64,000 bases of DNA from Urechis unicinctus (GCA_034190875.2 CM067346.1:12904435-12968434), one strand, 5' to 3'. Positions 48,477 to 63,300 are shown, counted from the first letter of the stretch. Notes: generated by a model not told the origin, from the letters alone. Translations and numbers: made by a program.

Positions 48477-48499
48477 GTTAAGCCTCATAAATTCACCTA

Positions 48500-49000
48500 G
48501 TTAGCAGCAGCACTAGTCATGTCTCCAAGAATCAGTAAATAAGCTCGCATAAACCATGAACTTGTTCATTAACTTATAAAGCAATTAGCCACATGTTCGA
48601 TTTGCTAACTATAACCAGCGCCCATTATATTTCGACTTGTATTCCCAAACACTCGCCCTAGACGCCCTAGTACAATGCAGCATTTTGCTAGAACTCGGTT
48701 GTATTTGTTGATACCTTGTATATGGCCGCAGTTGGAAAACTACCGGGGGTAAAGGCGCATATATACTGGAACCTAATTGACGAGGCAGCCGCATAGCTGT
48801 CTATGCCTTTAGCATTACCGGCTTGTTGAATACCGGCCAAGTTCGTCGGTCTGATTGCACATAAGTCCAGATGTTTAACAGTAAGTTGACAAAACGAGCT
48901 AACCGGGTTCCTGATTTATTGAACAGCACAACACAATTGACTGATTGTACCGTAGGCTGGACATCACGTCCTTGGAAAGACAAGCATATGCGATTAAATA
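48500..49000. repeat. Diverged module O, copy 2 (pairs with 20,930-21,360)
   Basis: Shared landmarks include tcatgtc(a/t)cc, attgacga(g/a)gc, gccgcata, tgattgcacataagtcca and ccttggaaagacaag, in the same order and strand. Confidence 0.6.
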
Positions 49001-50629
49001 ACCTAGAACTGTTGCTTCTCAGCACACTTAAGCATAGATCAACCCCTAATCATCAAATGCTACTGCTAATGCAACACGGAATTAACAGATACAATCCACA
49101 TCACAGCCTGTAATACATCGCCTCACTGTAGACGATAGAATTACCCCGTTGAAGTTCGCATTGTTTTTATTGACTTTATATGTTCGCCCCCAAATAATAA
49201 TATCTGGTACATAGATTAAATGACGCTGCATATTTGGTGACAATAATATGATTATTGTATAATTTAATATGACATAATGACTTGCCACTCCCTGTCTATT
49301 ATTATTCGATTTCGTATCGATACGCTAAACGGGAGGTCAAGGAAAAGAAAACCGAACATTGTGCTACAAGTTTGGATAAACATGGGTACTGGCCATCAAC
49401 ATCGCTTTTAATGCTCATTCGCAGTTGCCACTATCGGGTGGGTCGGTGACGTCACTGTGTATTCTCGACAGATTGTATATGAACTCACAACTGACATAGG
49501 TATGTAGTTTAGATAAGCCCGTAAAAAATAAAAAAATTGTTGTATTGTTATCCCACCTGTTAACACAAGACATAGTCTATTGGCTGCTAACATCGGCACG
49601 TATTTCATCCGAATGGGAGCTCTTACCTGCAGCGAAATAATGTCCCTTTGGAATTAGTCATTAGTTCATTTTAATTCGATACATGTCGTAAATGCTCGTA
49701 TGTCATATGCAATTATTATAACAGTGCTTTATAGAACAAATGGTATACGAGATGCAAACCCTACCTTAACCTGCATTTTATGAAATTTCGGTCATAATAT
49801 GAGCACTAATTAGTTATTAAGAATTGTTAAATATATCAGGATGATACATGGTTACGCTTAATGACAACCAACGGAACGACTGGCTTGGTCAATAATTGAC
49901 ATGATATATACTTTAACTCGTGTGATCTTATTATCAGCATATGGTTAAACACGTCAGTTGCTGAATGGTAATTTACATGAGGGGCGGTGCAATCATTAGT
50001 GTTTATGTTGATGATCAAAAAAATGTAAAGAGGTAAAAATTGGCTTCATTTATTTTCCCCTTCGTTGGCTCAAGCAGTTAGTGCGCATGAAATGAAAATA
50101 AGTGCTTGGAGCGCTTCTTACGCTTACGTGCATGTCTATTTAAACGCTGATTAAATGGATTCAATCATCCATAAACATAATAACGAATTTCCTTTTCGTC
50201 GGGTACGATGAAAACACAAGTGGCCAAACTAGAAACGTGGCCATGACACATATGTGTACCTTGACTAAAGTAACGCGCATCAACAGCCATTGTTAAAGGC
50301 GTATGGAATCGCGTCCAAAAGAGCCCATTAATTCATCCGTTGTATACTATAACCTTCATCCAAGGTTTGCGTGCCTTGCAATGACTCTTTGATAATCATT
50401 TGTATTGTGAATAGGATACGATACCGAGCTGCCGAATCGCACACATGCGAGAGCATACTACTAAAATTCAATACTACTCATAAACATGTACTGGTCGTTT
50501 ACGGATTGTTTTAAGCTATTATACAATGAATGTGGATATTCAATTATTTTATTTTAGCAAATACATATAAATAACATCACTTTTCCATCACCACAAGGTA
50601 GGCATTTTGTTCGATGGTTGAATCCATAA
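49001..50629. other. No feature recognised
   Basis: No supported gene or repeat. Confidence 0.4.
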
Positions 50630-51330
50630 AGCTTTTCATATAATGTGGCATTACTTGTCTGTACTACTGGTTTGTGTATAACATGACCTGAATCGCATAT
50701 ACTTATGTATAATAACTCGGTGTTATATTAGCCAATATATCGGTTTGTAGCAGTGTCAGTGTATATCTCTAAAACAAATATGATACGTATGACCCTTTTT
50801 GCGTGTATTTATTACGTTTGAGTGTCCATTAGATATTTTAACGATATGTGTTGTCGGACTACGTTTTCCAGACTCAATCAGTTTAGGAACTATACATTCA
50901 TTCAGTGCAATTTGGAAACGGTTTCCTGGTAGACAATTATTGTATCAATGTGAGAGTAAATATATGAAATGGAATCTTACCTGAAACAAATGGCACTTAA
51001 GAGATATTAAGGTTAATACTTCAATGCTAACAAATATGGTATTAGTCAGTAAACAGCCATAAATTTAATTGTCTTCACTGAGGACTACTAAACAGACAAC
51101 CGAGCACGATTTGCCGTCGATGGCTTGTTTAGCCTTATGTTGACAAAAGCACAAAATTGTCGCCCTGCAGTGCGCTCACATAAATGATGACTTATAAGGC
51201 TTTAAACATCACACTTGACATATGCTGTCTAAGAAGAATAAGCATTAGCCCACACTACAGCACCCTAGCCCATCTGCACAGCACAGCAGCTCTGGTGGAT
51301 ATTTAAGGTCGGAAGGCACTATTTTGACGC
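50630..51330. repeat. Diverged module P, copy 2
   Basis: Partner of 26,360-27,280, same strand and order. Confidence 0.6.
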
Positions 51331-52039
51331 CAATGAAATGGGTTCTTCCTGCAGCAAGATTTGATGCGAGAATATTATTTAACGACCGTATATTTGTCAG
51401 ATATCACTCTGGATCATTGGCCATGAAACATCTCCTGACGGAATCTATATGTCAACTTCGAAAATGATTCATCTGCCATAAAACAGATCCAAAGATAAGT
51501 CGAGATGTATTTTGCTTAAACAAAGTCCCTCTCTCAGGTAATTGGCTCGTTTTGAAGGTGTGATAATTTGATGAATGGTTACATATTGCATTATAAATTT
51601 TCTGCTGGTTGCATCTAGGACATGCATTTGCACTCTGACGCCAAAAATACCTTCAGTCAAGCATAGAGTTGGCATAAATTAAGATAATGTCGGTTTATCA
51701 TATTTATGTAAAAGAAATGCTGATTTCATGGAAGGTGAGCTCTAGTGATAATGATGCGCATCCTCAAAGATATGTAACAACAGGCCTACGTCTAATAGGA
51801 GAGGCATACCGTATGGTTAATGAACATCGACTCATAATTGCGTGGAGTATTATCCGGCTGAGGTGATATTGAAGACGGATATCAAGAACAAGATGAGATT
51901 GATGTGGGCACTCGAGCACAGATGCACACAACATATTGATTCCTGGAATGTATTATTGGTTGTGGGCGTGATATACATTTGCCAATAAAAATTTCGGCCT
52001 AACTTGCTAATGTAGCAGAATATCATGCATTTAGGAGTG
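51331..52039. other. No feature recognised
   Basis: No supported gene or repeat. Confidence 0.4.
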
Positions 52040-54570
52040 AACGATAGTGAACAGTTCGTTGCATTGCGTTCCTCCAAATAATATGATTCATCTTTGTGAT
52101 ATTCCATCCGCTCAAAAACAGCAATAATCTTGTGTCATTTGCTTATTAGCAGACTCTCTCTGCTTTAAAATTTAATCTGCTTTATAGAAAATGTGTTTGT
52201 CAAATGATTGGCGAGCAAGCGTCATTGTTATAATGGCATGTTATCATCTCATATTCCCGAGCGACCTTATAATAAATGTCCTGTAGAAATCACACTTCAC
52301 ATGGAATCTGCCACCAAACGAGGATATGAGCGGTAAGTGTTGCATGAATGCATGTCCATCAGTTATTGAAAGACGTAGGGCGCATCAAATTAAGGTATTA
52401 AACAGAGAAATGGTTCTGCCAGAACTAACATAAACGCATCTTCTTTCCACAAATTACCGATTAACCGTGTCATGGGTCTACCACAGCAAGCAAGTAAAGT
52501 TTAATTAGATGCCATCACGTCACAGATATTTTGCACAACACTAGGGGATCAATAATTCGACAGTACCCCTGACCTCTGGACGACGTAGAGAGGCTGACAA
52601 AGAACAGCCATTGACTTATTTATTGACCCGAATGCTTCAAGAAACAAAGACAGTGTAAAATTGTATCGGTTTTATCGTGCAGAGATGTACCCGCAATCTC
52701 TATTTTGAAATATTTCATATTGTTATTGTAACAAATGCTTCTGTTATTCATTAATAACCGCATTCACCTGAAAACAAAAATGAGTGGACTTTAAATAGAA
52801 CCATCATATGCATTCGGGTATATGTAACTTATATAATGATTTGCAAAGTGTCAATATCTGCACGTGAACGATATGTATGTCCAAATGGAAGGCGGCAATT
52901 ATGTTAACTCGATTGTAACTAATATAAGGATATACTGACGTCATATATTTAATGCGACAACTTGGCGAAAGTGATGGTACACACCTGCAACATGAATCAT
53001 GATTGCCAATAAGCCATTCGTGGGAACATTTGCCCTGTGGATGACTGTAAGAAATTTCATCAGTCCCGACCTCTTCGATATCATTTACATCTGAAACGTT
53101 TCATGCAAGTTATCTGCGCCGTCTTTAATTATTTTTACATTAGTATTGTGCCTTAAATATCACACCTGCAATCCCATCAGGGCATGTATGCTTGATGTTG
53201 AGGCTTCCGTTCTAAATGATTGCTAGTGCATGCCCAGCTAGTTTTGCGGAGATATGGGAGCAATATAAATAATCTTTACTGCTACCAACACATTTAACCT
53301 CACATAATGATTGATGATTAATGGCTTACCTCCTAGTGAGACTATATTTATCAGCTTGTTTAATATATTAAGGTATGGTCGAAAGTTAATTTGGGCTCTG
53401 GAAGCAAGTAACTTTCAATGTTTTGCACTGTGCTGCGGCATTGATGCTGGTGACGGCAACATAATAACCATTCGCTAGTGACGCGCGGTAGATCTATGTA
53501 TGTGACAACACACTACCGTTTTTAGTGAGTGGCATGCAGATTACACACAATTGTAGATTCCCTGCTAGCTGTTAATATCGTCGTGCTTTTATTCAACATA
53601 GTGCTAGCATTTTTTCATAGATCCAACATTACACAAACATAAAGCGATCATTGCAACATACCCAATATGTAAGATCATTCAATCGCACGATTAATTCCTT
53701 ACGCATTTATATAATCAATAGAGCAAATATACCTGGTTATCTAAACCATTACATCTTAAAACTGACCTGCGCGATGGCCAGCACTGGATACACGTTACAA
53801 ACATAGGACTAAATGTAGATCGCCAAAACCAGGGGTATTTAATTGAATCAATTTCCCCATTACAATAAAAGCTGGAATATATTTCCTCGCGGTCCTGAAT
53901 CCACACTCACGCTGGTCTACACATTGTTGTTTTCCTTCATTCCCTTTATAAGAACTAATCTATTGATAAAGAGCGTCCGATCTAAGTGGCAGATATCAGA
54001 CATTAGCAATTGTACTTTGTTGAAAGAGTCAAGCTTCATCCTATTTCTATTAGGGTGACGTACTACAAATATAATGGATTGACGGAACTATCTGAGACCT
54101 TACATGTGAAAAATAAACAGCATAAGATATAACAAACGGGGATATTAATCGTGTGGCGTGTTCTATTGACGTCTCATGTTTTTTGTTATATATGCAACAC
54201 ATAGGGGTTCTGAATGTGTCACTTGCACTTGTACAACATTTTCTATTGGTCTGCTAATGCTCTGATTAATGTGATATAATATTCATAGACTTGAGCAAAC
54301 AAAGTCATCAAACTTTGTCCATAATGTCTTTGACCAAAGCCTGCAGATATATTAAGGTTCATACAGCCAAGACACATAAAAGCGACTGTCTAATTGTGTT
54401 TGCCTGGATAAAAGGGATAACAAAAACGAACGTTTGGAGAGTAGAGGTCTGTTCTTAGTCACCTGGGACAGTCTTGGGATTTTAAGAATGCGGTGTCGCA
54501 GTGAATTTGTGATGCATTGTCGTGTAAGGATTCGCTTAAGACCCCCATTTAAGATAGTGTGCACCTGCCA
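52040..54570. repeat. Diverged repeat module R2/R3, copy 4
   Basis: This copy matches 28,060-29,470 over most of its length and 10,030-12,670 at both ends. Landmarks include gctcaaaaa, tttatagaaaatgtgtttgt, gttgcatgaatgcatgtcca and catcttctttccac. Confidence 0.65.
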
Positions 54571-54678
54571 CCGGGATTAAGTCCCACTTCCAATAATTAT
54601 AGGATATTATATTTTTTCCACTGGAAATATTAAAGTCACTTTTGGGTATTTAGGCTGAGAATCAACAGAGAAACACCA

Positions 54679-54999
54679 CTAACCTGCATTTCTTTGCTTT
54701 AGTACTGCAATGTTCCAATCACATCCATCCTTCATTTTTTTAAACGAGACTGTGAGCGGATTCGTCTGTGAGTGTCCAAGCCTCGTTTTAGCCAATTGGC
54801 TTTCGTAGCGGTTTACATGTAGTAATGTGGATGCCGTATCGGTCTGGGATACTATTGCTGCAATATCTAAGCAATGGAAATTTGTTGCTCGACGCCCCGT
54901 CGCATCGAAATGCAGACTATCCTTAACCGGAAGATGTGCTGCGTCGATAATTTGTACTCTGATAGTATCGTTAATCGATGGTTTTCTGCCTCTTAACAT
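54679..54999 (-). CDS. Candidate first exon of an unknown protein (weak)
   Basis: The minus-strand ATG at 54,999 opens 106 codons, beginning MLRGRKPSINDTIRVQIIDA and continuing AHLPVKDSLHFDATGRRATN. The frame stops right after AGAAATGCAG/GTTAGT, where GCAG|GTTAGT would serve as a splice donor at about 54,682, so the stop could be intronic. The sequence is mostly hydrophilic, with no membrane segment or known domain. It lies just outside the receptor block, and the matching place in unit A is occupied by the CATA array, so no conservation test is available. The length is within chance expectation. Confidence 0.2.
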   Translation of the reverse strand: MLRGRKPSINDTIRVQIIDAAHLPVKDSLHFDATGRRATNFHCLDIAAIVSQTDTASTLLHVNRYESQLAKTRLGHSQTNPLTVSFKKMKDGCDWNIAVLKQRNAG

Positions 55000-55589
55000 T
55001 TAACATAGTGCAGGACTGTTTTGTTTTGTTCTTTTACTAGGTGACTGGTCGGTACAAATTGCTATTTAACTACCGGAGCTGGCGTTACAAGCCGGTACAT
55101 CTATTTATTTCGAGACAAGCACATTCGACAGATAATGCTCATTCATATATGTTAATAAATGACTATACTTGATGATTTGTGGACCTTGTGAGGCACCCAT
55201 ACGTGAATCCATTACAGACCAAAGGTTCTATTTCAAATGGCCAAGATTTAGACACCAATTGTGACAAATATTGTGTTTTTGATTGATATAGAAATAAACC
55301 TTAACGTTATACATTAATTCCGAGACATGAACAAAGAATTTATAACAATTATTACTTGCGTAAGTGCTGAATGAGAAAATAATCGAAACATTATCCACCA
55401 AATTCGTCCTACATCTACATAAGATTAAATTGGACATTAATACGAACGCGTTAGACAAGTATATACTATAATACAGTCTCCAGATGCATTCCACACGTAT
55501 ATCTATGAGGTAGAAGTCTCTACAAGAGGATGTGCTCAGAATAAAACTTAACCAAGGTAAGCTATCAGCATAGAAAGTGGAATGTTTGC

Positions 55590-56076
55590 AAATAAATGGT
55601 AACGTTTAACACCCGTTGCCCATAGGAAGTGCATGTAAATACAGAGGAGCAGGAAAAGTATGCCAAGCATGACCCGGAAGGCTTTGCGATTGTTGGATAT
55701 GGCCGGCTCTCGTAACGGCCAGCAAACAGCGATATATCGCTCCACTGTGACAGCAATAATAAGCCAAACTGAATAGTCACTGACCGTACACGCCAGTACA
55801 ATTATAAGGCTTCAGCTTCATCAGTACTTCTGCTGAGGATCGTATCCAGTGAGCTCCCTCACCCAAATTCTCAGTAATCCAATATATAAAACCAATGGAT
55901 CTGTTATAGACAGGGCAGCCTGTAAATCGACTGCTTATTACGTCGCTTGCGTATGAGTATGAAAACAGAGAGTATGTGACCCACAGTACCGAAAAAGAGT
56001 ATTATCGGGGGATATAGAAAGCATATTCGTGTGGATGCGGTACTCTGAGTACTCCCAGAGTAACCTGGATATGCAT
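55590..56076 (-). pseudogene. Decayed second copy of the GPCR, 3' half missing
   Basis: The minus strand from ATG at 56,076 matches the 31.9-kb receptor through TM1-TM4 in broken frames. An 11-bp loss follows the start. About 7 bp are lost in TM2 just before the conserved ALSITD segment. Before TM3, KYGWSCGF has become KY, two stops, S, stop, removing the conserved Cys. The stretch from TM3 to TM4 is still readable (MERYIAVCWPLREP, then MLGILFLLLCIYMHFLWATG). Homology stops after VKRYHL: TM5-TM7 and the tail, about 830 bp in copy A, are deleted. It keeps the 23 bp that copy A has lost. Confidence 0.9.
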
Positions 56077-56124
56077 CGTGTCGTTAAGATGACATTGACC
56101 AAGTTCATATAGAAAACAGTGGAA

Positions 56125-56250
56125 CTGTTCTTCGCTTTAGAGTCTGCCACGTCTCTTTCAGTTCTTGTAATAGAGAAGCTTGCTTTTCTGTACTGAGTGC
56201 CCGGCCGTTCTGCAGAATTTCCAGTTCCCTCTGTGAGAAGAAGCCGAGGT
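56125..56250 (-). pseudogene. Copy B of the coding-like island upstream of the GPCR
   Basis: Reads EILQNGRALSTEKQASLLQE, then LKETWQTL, on the minus strand, matching 31,967-32,110. The reading does not end at the same stop as copy A. Confidence 0.35.
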
Positions 56251-59060
56251 AACCTATCACGCACTAAAAACCAGAGTGTCAATCGACAAGACGATACGAA
56301 TTGCAAGGTAAGATATCGCCACTTTTCTGAGGCATAAGATAAATTTCGCCATCTGGTGAGAATTCCTTTAAGTTACGAAAGTGATAAATTCCCATCCAAT
56401 ACTTCACGATCAAAAACACGAAGCATGTTCTCGTGGAGTTCAAACCAGTCATCTGAATATAATTTTCAAAATCGCGTATGCCATTCCGATTGTCGTCCAG
56501 TCTGTGTCTGATGGGCTGGTTAACCAGTGACAATGCAGGTGAGGTTTTAATAAGTAAATGTTGCTTCTCTACACATATGCATAGAAATATAGGAATGCAT
56601 TATTTACTTGTATCCAAAGAAATAACAGCAACGACGGAAATTGCTTAATCTATCCTGACACTAAATGCAATAGGCTGCATAGCACAAGCGCGCTCGTCGT
56701 CAAAGTGGTGTCAGGGAGCTTTAAGCGCTCAAGGAGACAATTGTGGTCCATCGCCGATGTTTAATCTCTGAAGGACAGCAATTTTAAGGATTTTACAGAG
56801 GTCACATTCGGAAAGAATGTTCCACAAAATACTCCACACGGAGAAAGACAGTCATGCGTCGCTGTTTTCTCCGAGACACTTTTCTTGTCACGTGACTGCG
56901 GTTCGTTTATATACCCACTGTTTACTCTGCTAGCCTGTGGCAGACAATTACTGAAGAGGACAGGTTAAATACCTTATTTTTAGACCCCGAAGACACGTCA
57001 TGTATACCGAGGTTCCGCGTGCGAGGGAGTTGCTGGGCTGACCCACGTAAGATTTTAATCAATGGCGGGTTTCCCGATCGACACTCTTTTCATTATCATA
57101 TTGTTTGGTCTTAGACAAAGCCTTTCAGAGCTATCGTCATGATTTGGTTGACTGTTGGAAAATCAAACAGCGAATAAGCGGAATATTGGTTTATGCATCC
57201 CACTAAACTGGCATATGACCATCGTGATAATAAAACTGACTCATTGTTGCCCCATTCTGCTGAAATCGTTTTCTGGCAAAAGCACTTGGCTGTGTTTAGA
57301 TTAACTATTCAAAGGGATCAGTTATGAACCGACGGTGAGTCCGCAATAAACGCATGCTGTGTTTATAGTATGTGAAGCACTGTTATCGGCTCTCAGGTCG
57401 ATTCTCCTCTTCAGCCTCACTCTCTCTTATTCTCCCTAACCGACTGTTTCTTCACCTTCTATCCTCGTCTGTAGCGATCGCTCTCTGATAGTCTAGTTGT
57501 TTGACTTTACCTCCCCTTCTTCTATATTCCTTTCACAATCTAGATAGTTTCGCATTATCCAACGAATACGTTGGTGAATGTTATTACCTGTAAGGATTGC
57601 TATTAGTGCTCGGCTGCTGCTAATATAAATCCAGATTCAAGTCGTTTCAGTGCATGTGATTTGCTCTCATAAATAGGCTTCCATGAGATAGTCGTAAGGT
57701 TTTGCCCCTTACACCCCTGAGTCGTGCCTTCTGTGTTGATGCCGTGGTGATTGTCTGCAGCTAGCTGGCAACTCGAAAGCTTGCTGCCTTACTGAGGCAG
57801 AATGCACGCGCTACTGTGGCTACCCTGCCCTCCAGCTTAACCGCTATTGATCTCCCAGCATTGTTGGCGTTCATGCATAGATTTTCATAGACTTATGTAC
57901 ATGCCAAAATCCCATATATGCTCAGGAAAATTAGCGATGAATATTTTCTTGCCAATCAAAAAATATTCATGTACCCCGTTTTATTCCTCTAGATTTGTCT
58001 GCAAACAAGGTACTGACTGGAAAATAGCAGTGACGCCTTTATTGGAGATTGCCAAGATTCTATCCATTGTGTTTTTGACGACTAAGTGCATATAAATCAT
58101 AAAGTAACAATCGAAGGCGAGAGATGATTGATGCTGCCAACTAACTTGTCCTACTTATTACACAACTAATCGTCCACGTCCCGGTGCCAATCCCTTATAG
58201 CGAGGCACTGGTTTGATCGAAATAAGAAACTCTGCACTATAATACAGTTACTAAACGTCTCCAAGGCCCAATGTCTTGAAGGAGTCTAAATCTAATTAGG
58301 CTAGGAAGCCGTAACACTCCAAAGCCATGGATCACTGAGTGGCTACCGTCCTATTCATTGCACGCAGCAACGGCGAACGATGGAACGCCGCTCCTAGTCA
58401 CCCTAGCATCTTATACGCACAGCCATAAAGCATTCGTCCGGAATTTGATCAGAATGCAGGTGGCAATGTTTAAAGGCAACCACTTAGCAGGATGAGGTGT
58501 CAGAAGTCATCAGATCAAACGGACCAAAAACCAATTCTAAGGCAATCGAGGAGTGAAAATTACGCCATGCTTTCAAAACAGCTTGCCTTAGGTGACCAAA
58601 TGTTGATAGACTTCTGTCAACCACAGTATTTGGATTTGTGGCAAGTTTAAACGTATGGTCGCCTTTTATAGTAGACTCTCGGCCGTCACAGACTTATTTG
58701 ACTAATCAGGGTTTAACAGATGTCTGCTTCCGTCTTCAAATGACTGCACACGGTAGCACACAGGCGGCGAATTACAAAGGTAATTGCGCTCAACTATGGT
58801 TTATTGGCTGACATAGCATTCAGGTTTTTTTTATGAACAACGTTGTTGCAGAAATTTCCCTTGATATGTGTAATAAGACATACAAACTGAAGTGAGCGCC
58901 TGTATCAAACATGAATCAACCTTGGGAATAGTTAACAATAAGACGGTGGCAATCAGTTCAGTTGTGAAGGTTATTTTTATGAAACGCTGCCCTTAACATA
59001 TATAACCTCCATATTCTCGGTATCATAACTTCCTGTAAGTAATCGATTAGCTAAGAATAT

Positions 59061-60056
59061 TTTGTGCTCTGTTATGCGATATCGTGAAGTAAATCGGATT
59101 GATGTGCCATGCAAATGTGGGAATTGAATGTGTTCTGATACCTGTTGACGTGACACTCCAATATTGGGCAAAAACCACCGCGCATGGTTACTGCTGTGTG
59201 GTATTAAAGAGACCGATCAACGATGTCTGGCACCTGTAGTTAGAACACATTACCCGCCCCAGTTAAACGATTGAATTACCATTAACTAAATGACAAATCC
59301 GGTGTGTACCTAAGCGACAACATAATCTACTACAACATGAGGCGTTTTCGGGCCAACAATATTATATTTGGTTGAATCATGGGCGCAGCTCTGTAATATG
59401 CATCCATTTGCAGTGTCTCATATGGTTTGATTAGATGTCTGCTCTCATTAGTACGCACGTGGCGCCGTTAATATACACGAATTGAGCAATGTGTGGCAGA
59501 CACCTCTGTCACTTAGTATTTCCATTGTGCGGATTAGTACTGATATATGGGTGTGATCTATCCACCACATTAGCCTGGTGCGTCCGCTGCTGCAGTTTCC
59601 TGGTCATGTGTATCAACGCACGGTCAATCATTGAAATAGGTGACGACAAAAGTCGGTCATTTCGTTTCGCCAGACGAGGACAACTATGATTGCCAGTTAA
59701 ATGGCTGAATCAATCATCACGACGATATTATTTTGTACTCTTGACGATACTATGAACATCGGTTGGAGGGACTCATGTAATCAGATGAACGTAGGTGTTT
59801 AACCTAGGCAAACACCGGTTATTGCACTTCTCACAGAAAGGAAATAGACCGATGGTGCATTGTTAAACGACTGCTTATTTGCACAGAAGCTGATCATACA
59901 TAGAGGTCGCCGTTCGCGTTTCACGTCCTTAGATCAATTACTACGCAATACCAGTTACGAGAATCACGTCAGTGGATTATATTCCCAGCAAGGCGAATTA
60001 TCGTACAAACTGTATGGTGCAGTGTATAATTATAAACTACGCGAGACTTCCATCAT
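59061..60056. other. No feature recognised
   Basis: Short interval between the receptor block and module Q in unit B. The equivalent interval in unit A is about 6 kb. Confidence 0.4.
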
Positions 60057-60326
<270 letters not shown>

Positions 60327-63300
60327 TATTGTGCCTAGTTCCCTGCATCTCTATGTGGTGACCCAGACGATCGCTTGATTGCATGGAGATCGTTGTCTCT
60401 CATTAGGCTTTTTCCCTCATTCCTATCTCACTAGCAACATTGTCGTGTATTTTCCGAATACCTTTCCCCTGAATTTGATATTTGCGTAAACGTGATATTC
60501 AGGCCGTGCGTGTGGGTGTGGTATTGGGGCCGGTAGGGTGGCGCCGTCGCCAATGGCGAAGCAATATTAATACCATGCAGCACTCACTAGCAAAGACAGG
60601 TGCTAGTCATTATATGGTATATAGAGTTACGCTTTCTCCTCCCTGGGCTCCTAGTTCAGCTGGGGAGAGTCGGTGAAAAGGCGATGCGACAGTGAATCTA
60701 ATCAGCTACAGATTGCTGAAAAGATTGAGAGAAGGGGATAGGAGCGAGTGGGGGGGATGGAATCGTGTGTTAGTTAAGCCTCAGTGCCCTTTCCAGAAAA
60801 TGTAAAAAATCCAGTCTACGAGCAAGGATGACTCAAAAGAGTCTATTTCCGTTTCCCAGTTGATCAGTGCTGCCGGTGAAGTTCGGAATGCCTACATTAC
60901 TATAAATATTTCGTCAAGGGCGACATCTCTTTAGCTGGCGTCTGAGCGGGCATTATATAGTGACCAACCATCCTGATAAAAGCTTAATTGCACTCAAATT
61001 CAGGCTTCCAGCCTGCTCGATGTGCCTTAGAAAGCATTATGTTAAGTAGTACACCATCACGAGTTGACTATAACATTAAAAGCTTTGCGGCTATATCATA
61101 AAATTCAAGCGTCACAGCCAACGTTCCGTGATTCTCAAACAATCGACGTTGTAACAATATATAACTGACCACGGGACAAAGAACGATTCGTCCTTGATTA
61201 AGAAGAAAAAAACATGTAAGGTGTCTCGACTCTGTGGAACACGAATAGTTTTCATTTCCGCTTTTTGAAGCCGGTGTATCGTTTGATGGTGGAAGCAACA
61301 CCGAGTTATTGGCTTTGGTTGGGGGTAAGAAAGTCCGCATTGTGGTGCAAATATTTTGTTTCCCGACCTCTCTCCCTTGTACCGTGTGTCACGACTGCCT
61401 CCTAATTCATCCTCACCATGATACCAAGTTAGTATCGAGCCAATCGCAATTACATGGAAGAGATCAAAAGAAAACATCAACCCAATCAGCGAACTCAGTA
61501 AGTAGGATACATTAGGCAATCATGGATACTTAACTATGATAACTGCCCAAGCATGTTTACAATACGTCATTTCCATCTGACCGAAGAAGATGGACATAAA
61601 AGGCCCTTGGACCAAAAGTTGAATCATGCACTACTTTCAGACGCAGGCTTCTTACGGAATTAAGCCCATCGAAGGCCTGTTGCGTCCTTGCGGTGTATAT
61701 TTAATCGCCAACGTTTTGAACCTAGCACCAAAAAGCTTTACCGCGTGCGCAAGGATTCTTTATTTGTTGATAATTTTTAGAGTGCTTGGCTCCGTAGGAC
61801 TTTATTTGCAAGTATGTCTTATCGCATAATAACGTATGTTGTCGGTGCATGTAATAAAAGGTGATTTCGTTAGAGTTTTTGTTGTTTTTTGTTCTCCATA
61901 AAATAAGTATGATATACTAAAACCATTGGAGGATGCTTTGAAAAATAAAAACAAGCACGGAGTGCACAATATATTTATTACAGCTACTAGGTAGCAAATG
62001 GCCACAAACCGCTCGTAATGCATTGAATATGGAGCTGGTATTTAGATTACTAAGCTAAATGTAACGTGCGTATTGACATGTCACAAAGATATATTTGCAA
62101 CAAAGGAGAGAAGATGCTGCAAATTGCGCCAAGTGCCGGGTTGTCCCAAACTGTTTGTGCAAAAGAAGTAAGGCACCACAAATGTGGTATATCCATATGT
62201 TGATTCTCTAAATGACGAGAGAATTCGCCCGCAACAAATGATAGAACACGGTAGCTACATTGATAGTTTACATTGGCGTCGTCTTTCTTGGTGATTGAAG
62301 TAGAATGGGAAAATATCGACAATGCTGCATCGTATAAAAAAGAGTTCATCGCAATCTAATCATTGAGTTTCATCGTGCTCCGAAAGGTATATCTTTGGGA
62401 TTCACAGACAGTTGTGATTATATACAGCCGCTCTTACAAGCTGAAATAACCATGTACCAGCGACAGTGGCCTTTGGCTGAAAACACAGTCTAAAACGATT
62501 GCCCATTGTCGAGAAATCGAAATCCGTCACAGAAAATTAGCGATATGGTTTGCATTATAACTGTTACAAAGGAAGTCATTATATGTTCTCACTGCATTGT
62601 ACCATGCAGGCATTCGATCTTTAATAACCAAAGGTGCTTGGAATGATTACGCTTGTGTGTGTTAATGCGGTGATTAAACGTATCTGACCGCCCAAAAACG
62701 TCGTTCATTATATTCATCGACGTATACACTCAACAGCAACGTAAAAGCACCAGTTGAATCGTTAACGATGTGTTACGAAGCAGAAACTCTTACTTTCATT
62801 TACCCATCCTGTCAGGATTTTGTCAAAGAAGACTCCTCCTGTCACCTTGTAATTCATTCTCATCCATCATCGTGGCGATATCATCTCGATGTTGGAAGTG
62901 ACATTCAACCCATTACCATTGCCTTGTAAGTTCAGCATAGCAAACTTGTCTTGAAAGGCTTCTTTCTGAATGTATAAAACAGGAAGCTAAGACGACGACT
63001 ACGTGCACCGTGGATACTTGGCTTTTGATTGAGGAATGCCTACTCAAGGAAGACGCATCAGATGTAGGCCTGTTCTCACTCTAGGCCCTCATGCGCTGTA
63101 TCAAGTATCCAAACCTGTATACGTCCCGCAGTTAAAGGCTAGAAAGCCTTGTCATGATCCCGCTGACGTAGTTTCAACTAACATACGTCAATTTCTGGGG
63201 TATTGTGCAAGCAAGTACAACAAGTGCCTATGGCTCGAGTTTGTTCTATCACGATTACACGCACCGATTATATTCATTTGTTTATCATTGCATCTCAATC

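Larger units (their letters stand above)
55435..59060. repeat. Receptor-bearing duplication block, copy B
   Basis: Direct-orientation partner of 30,385-34,735. The receptor, the upstream islands, a ctctctcttattctccc tract (33,250 / 57,418) and the NAA.SHPSILY region all appear in the same order. Confidence 0.8.

Noticed and set aside
54679-54999. Assignment of this frame to a known kinase or mobile-element family
   Set aside because: No motif supports any family, so it is kept only as an unknown weak candidate.
61112-61519. 135-codon minus frame
   Set aside because: No ATG start, no domain, and no conserved partner in unit A. By my rough estimate about one frame of this length is expected by chance in the window.
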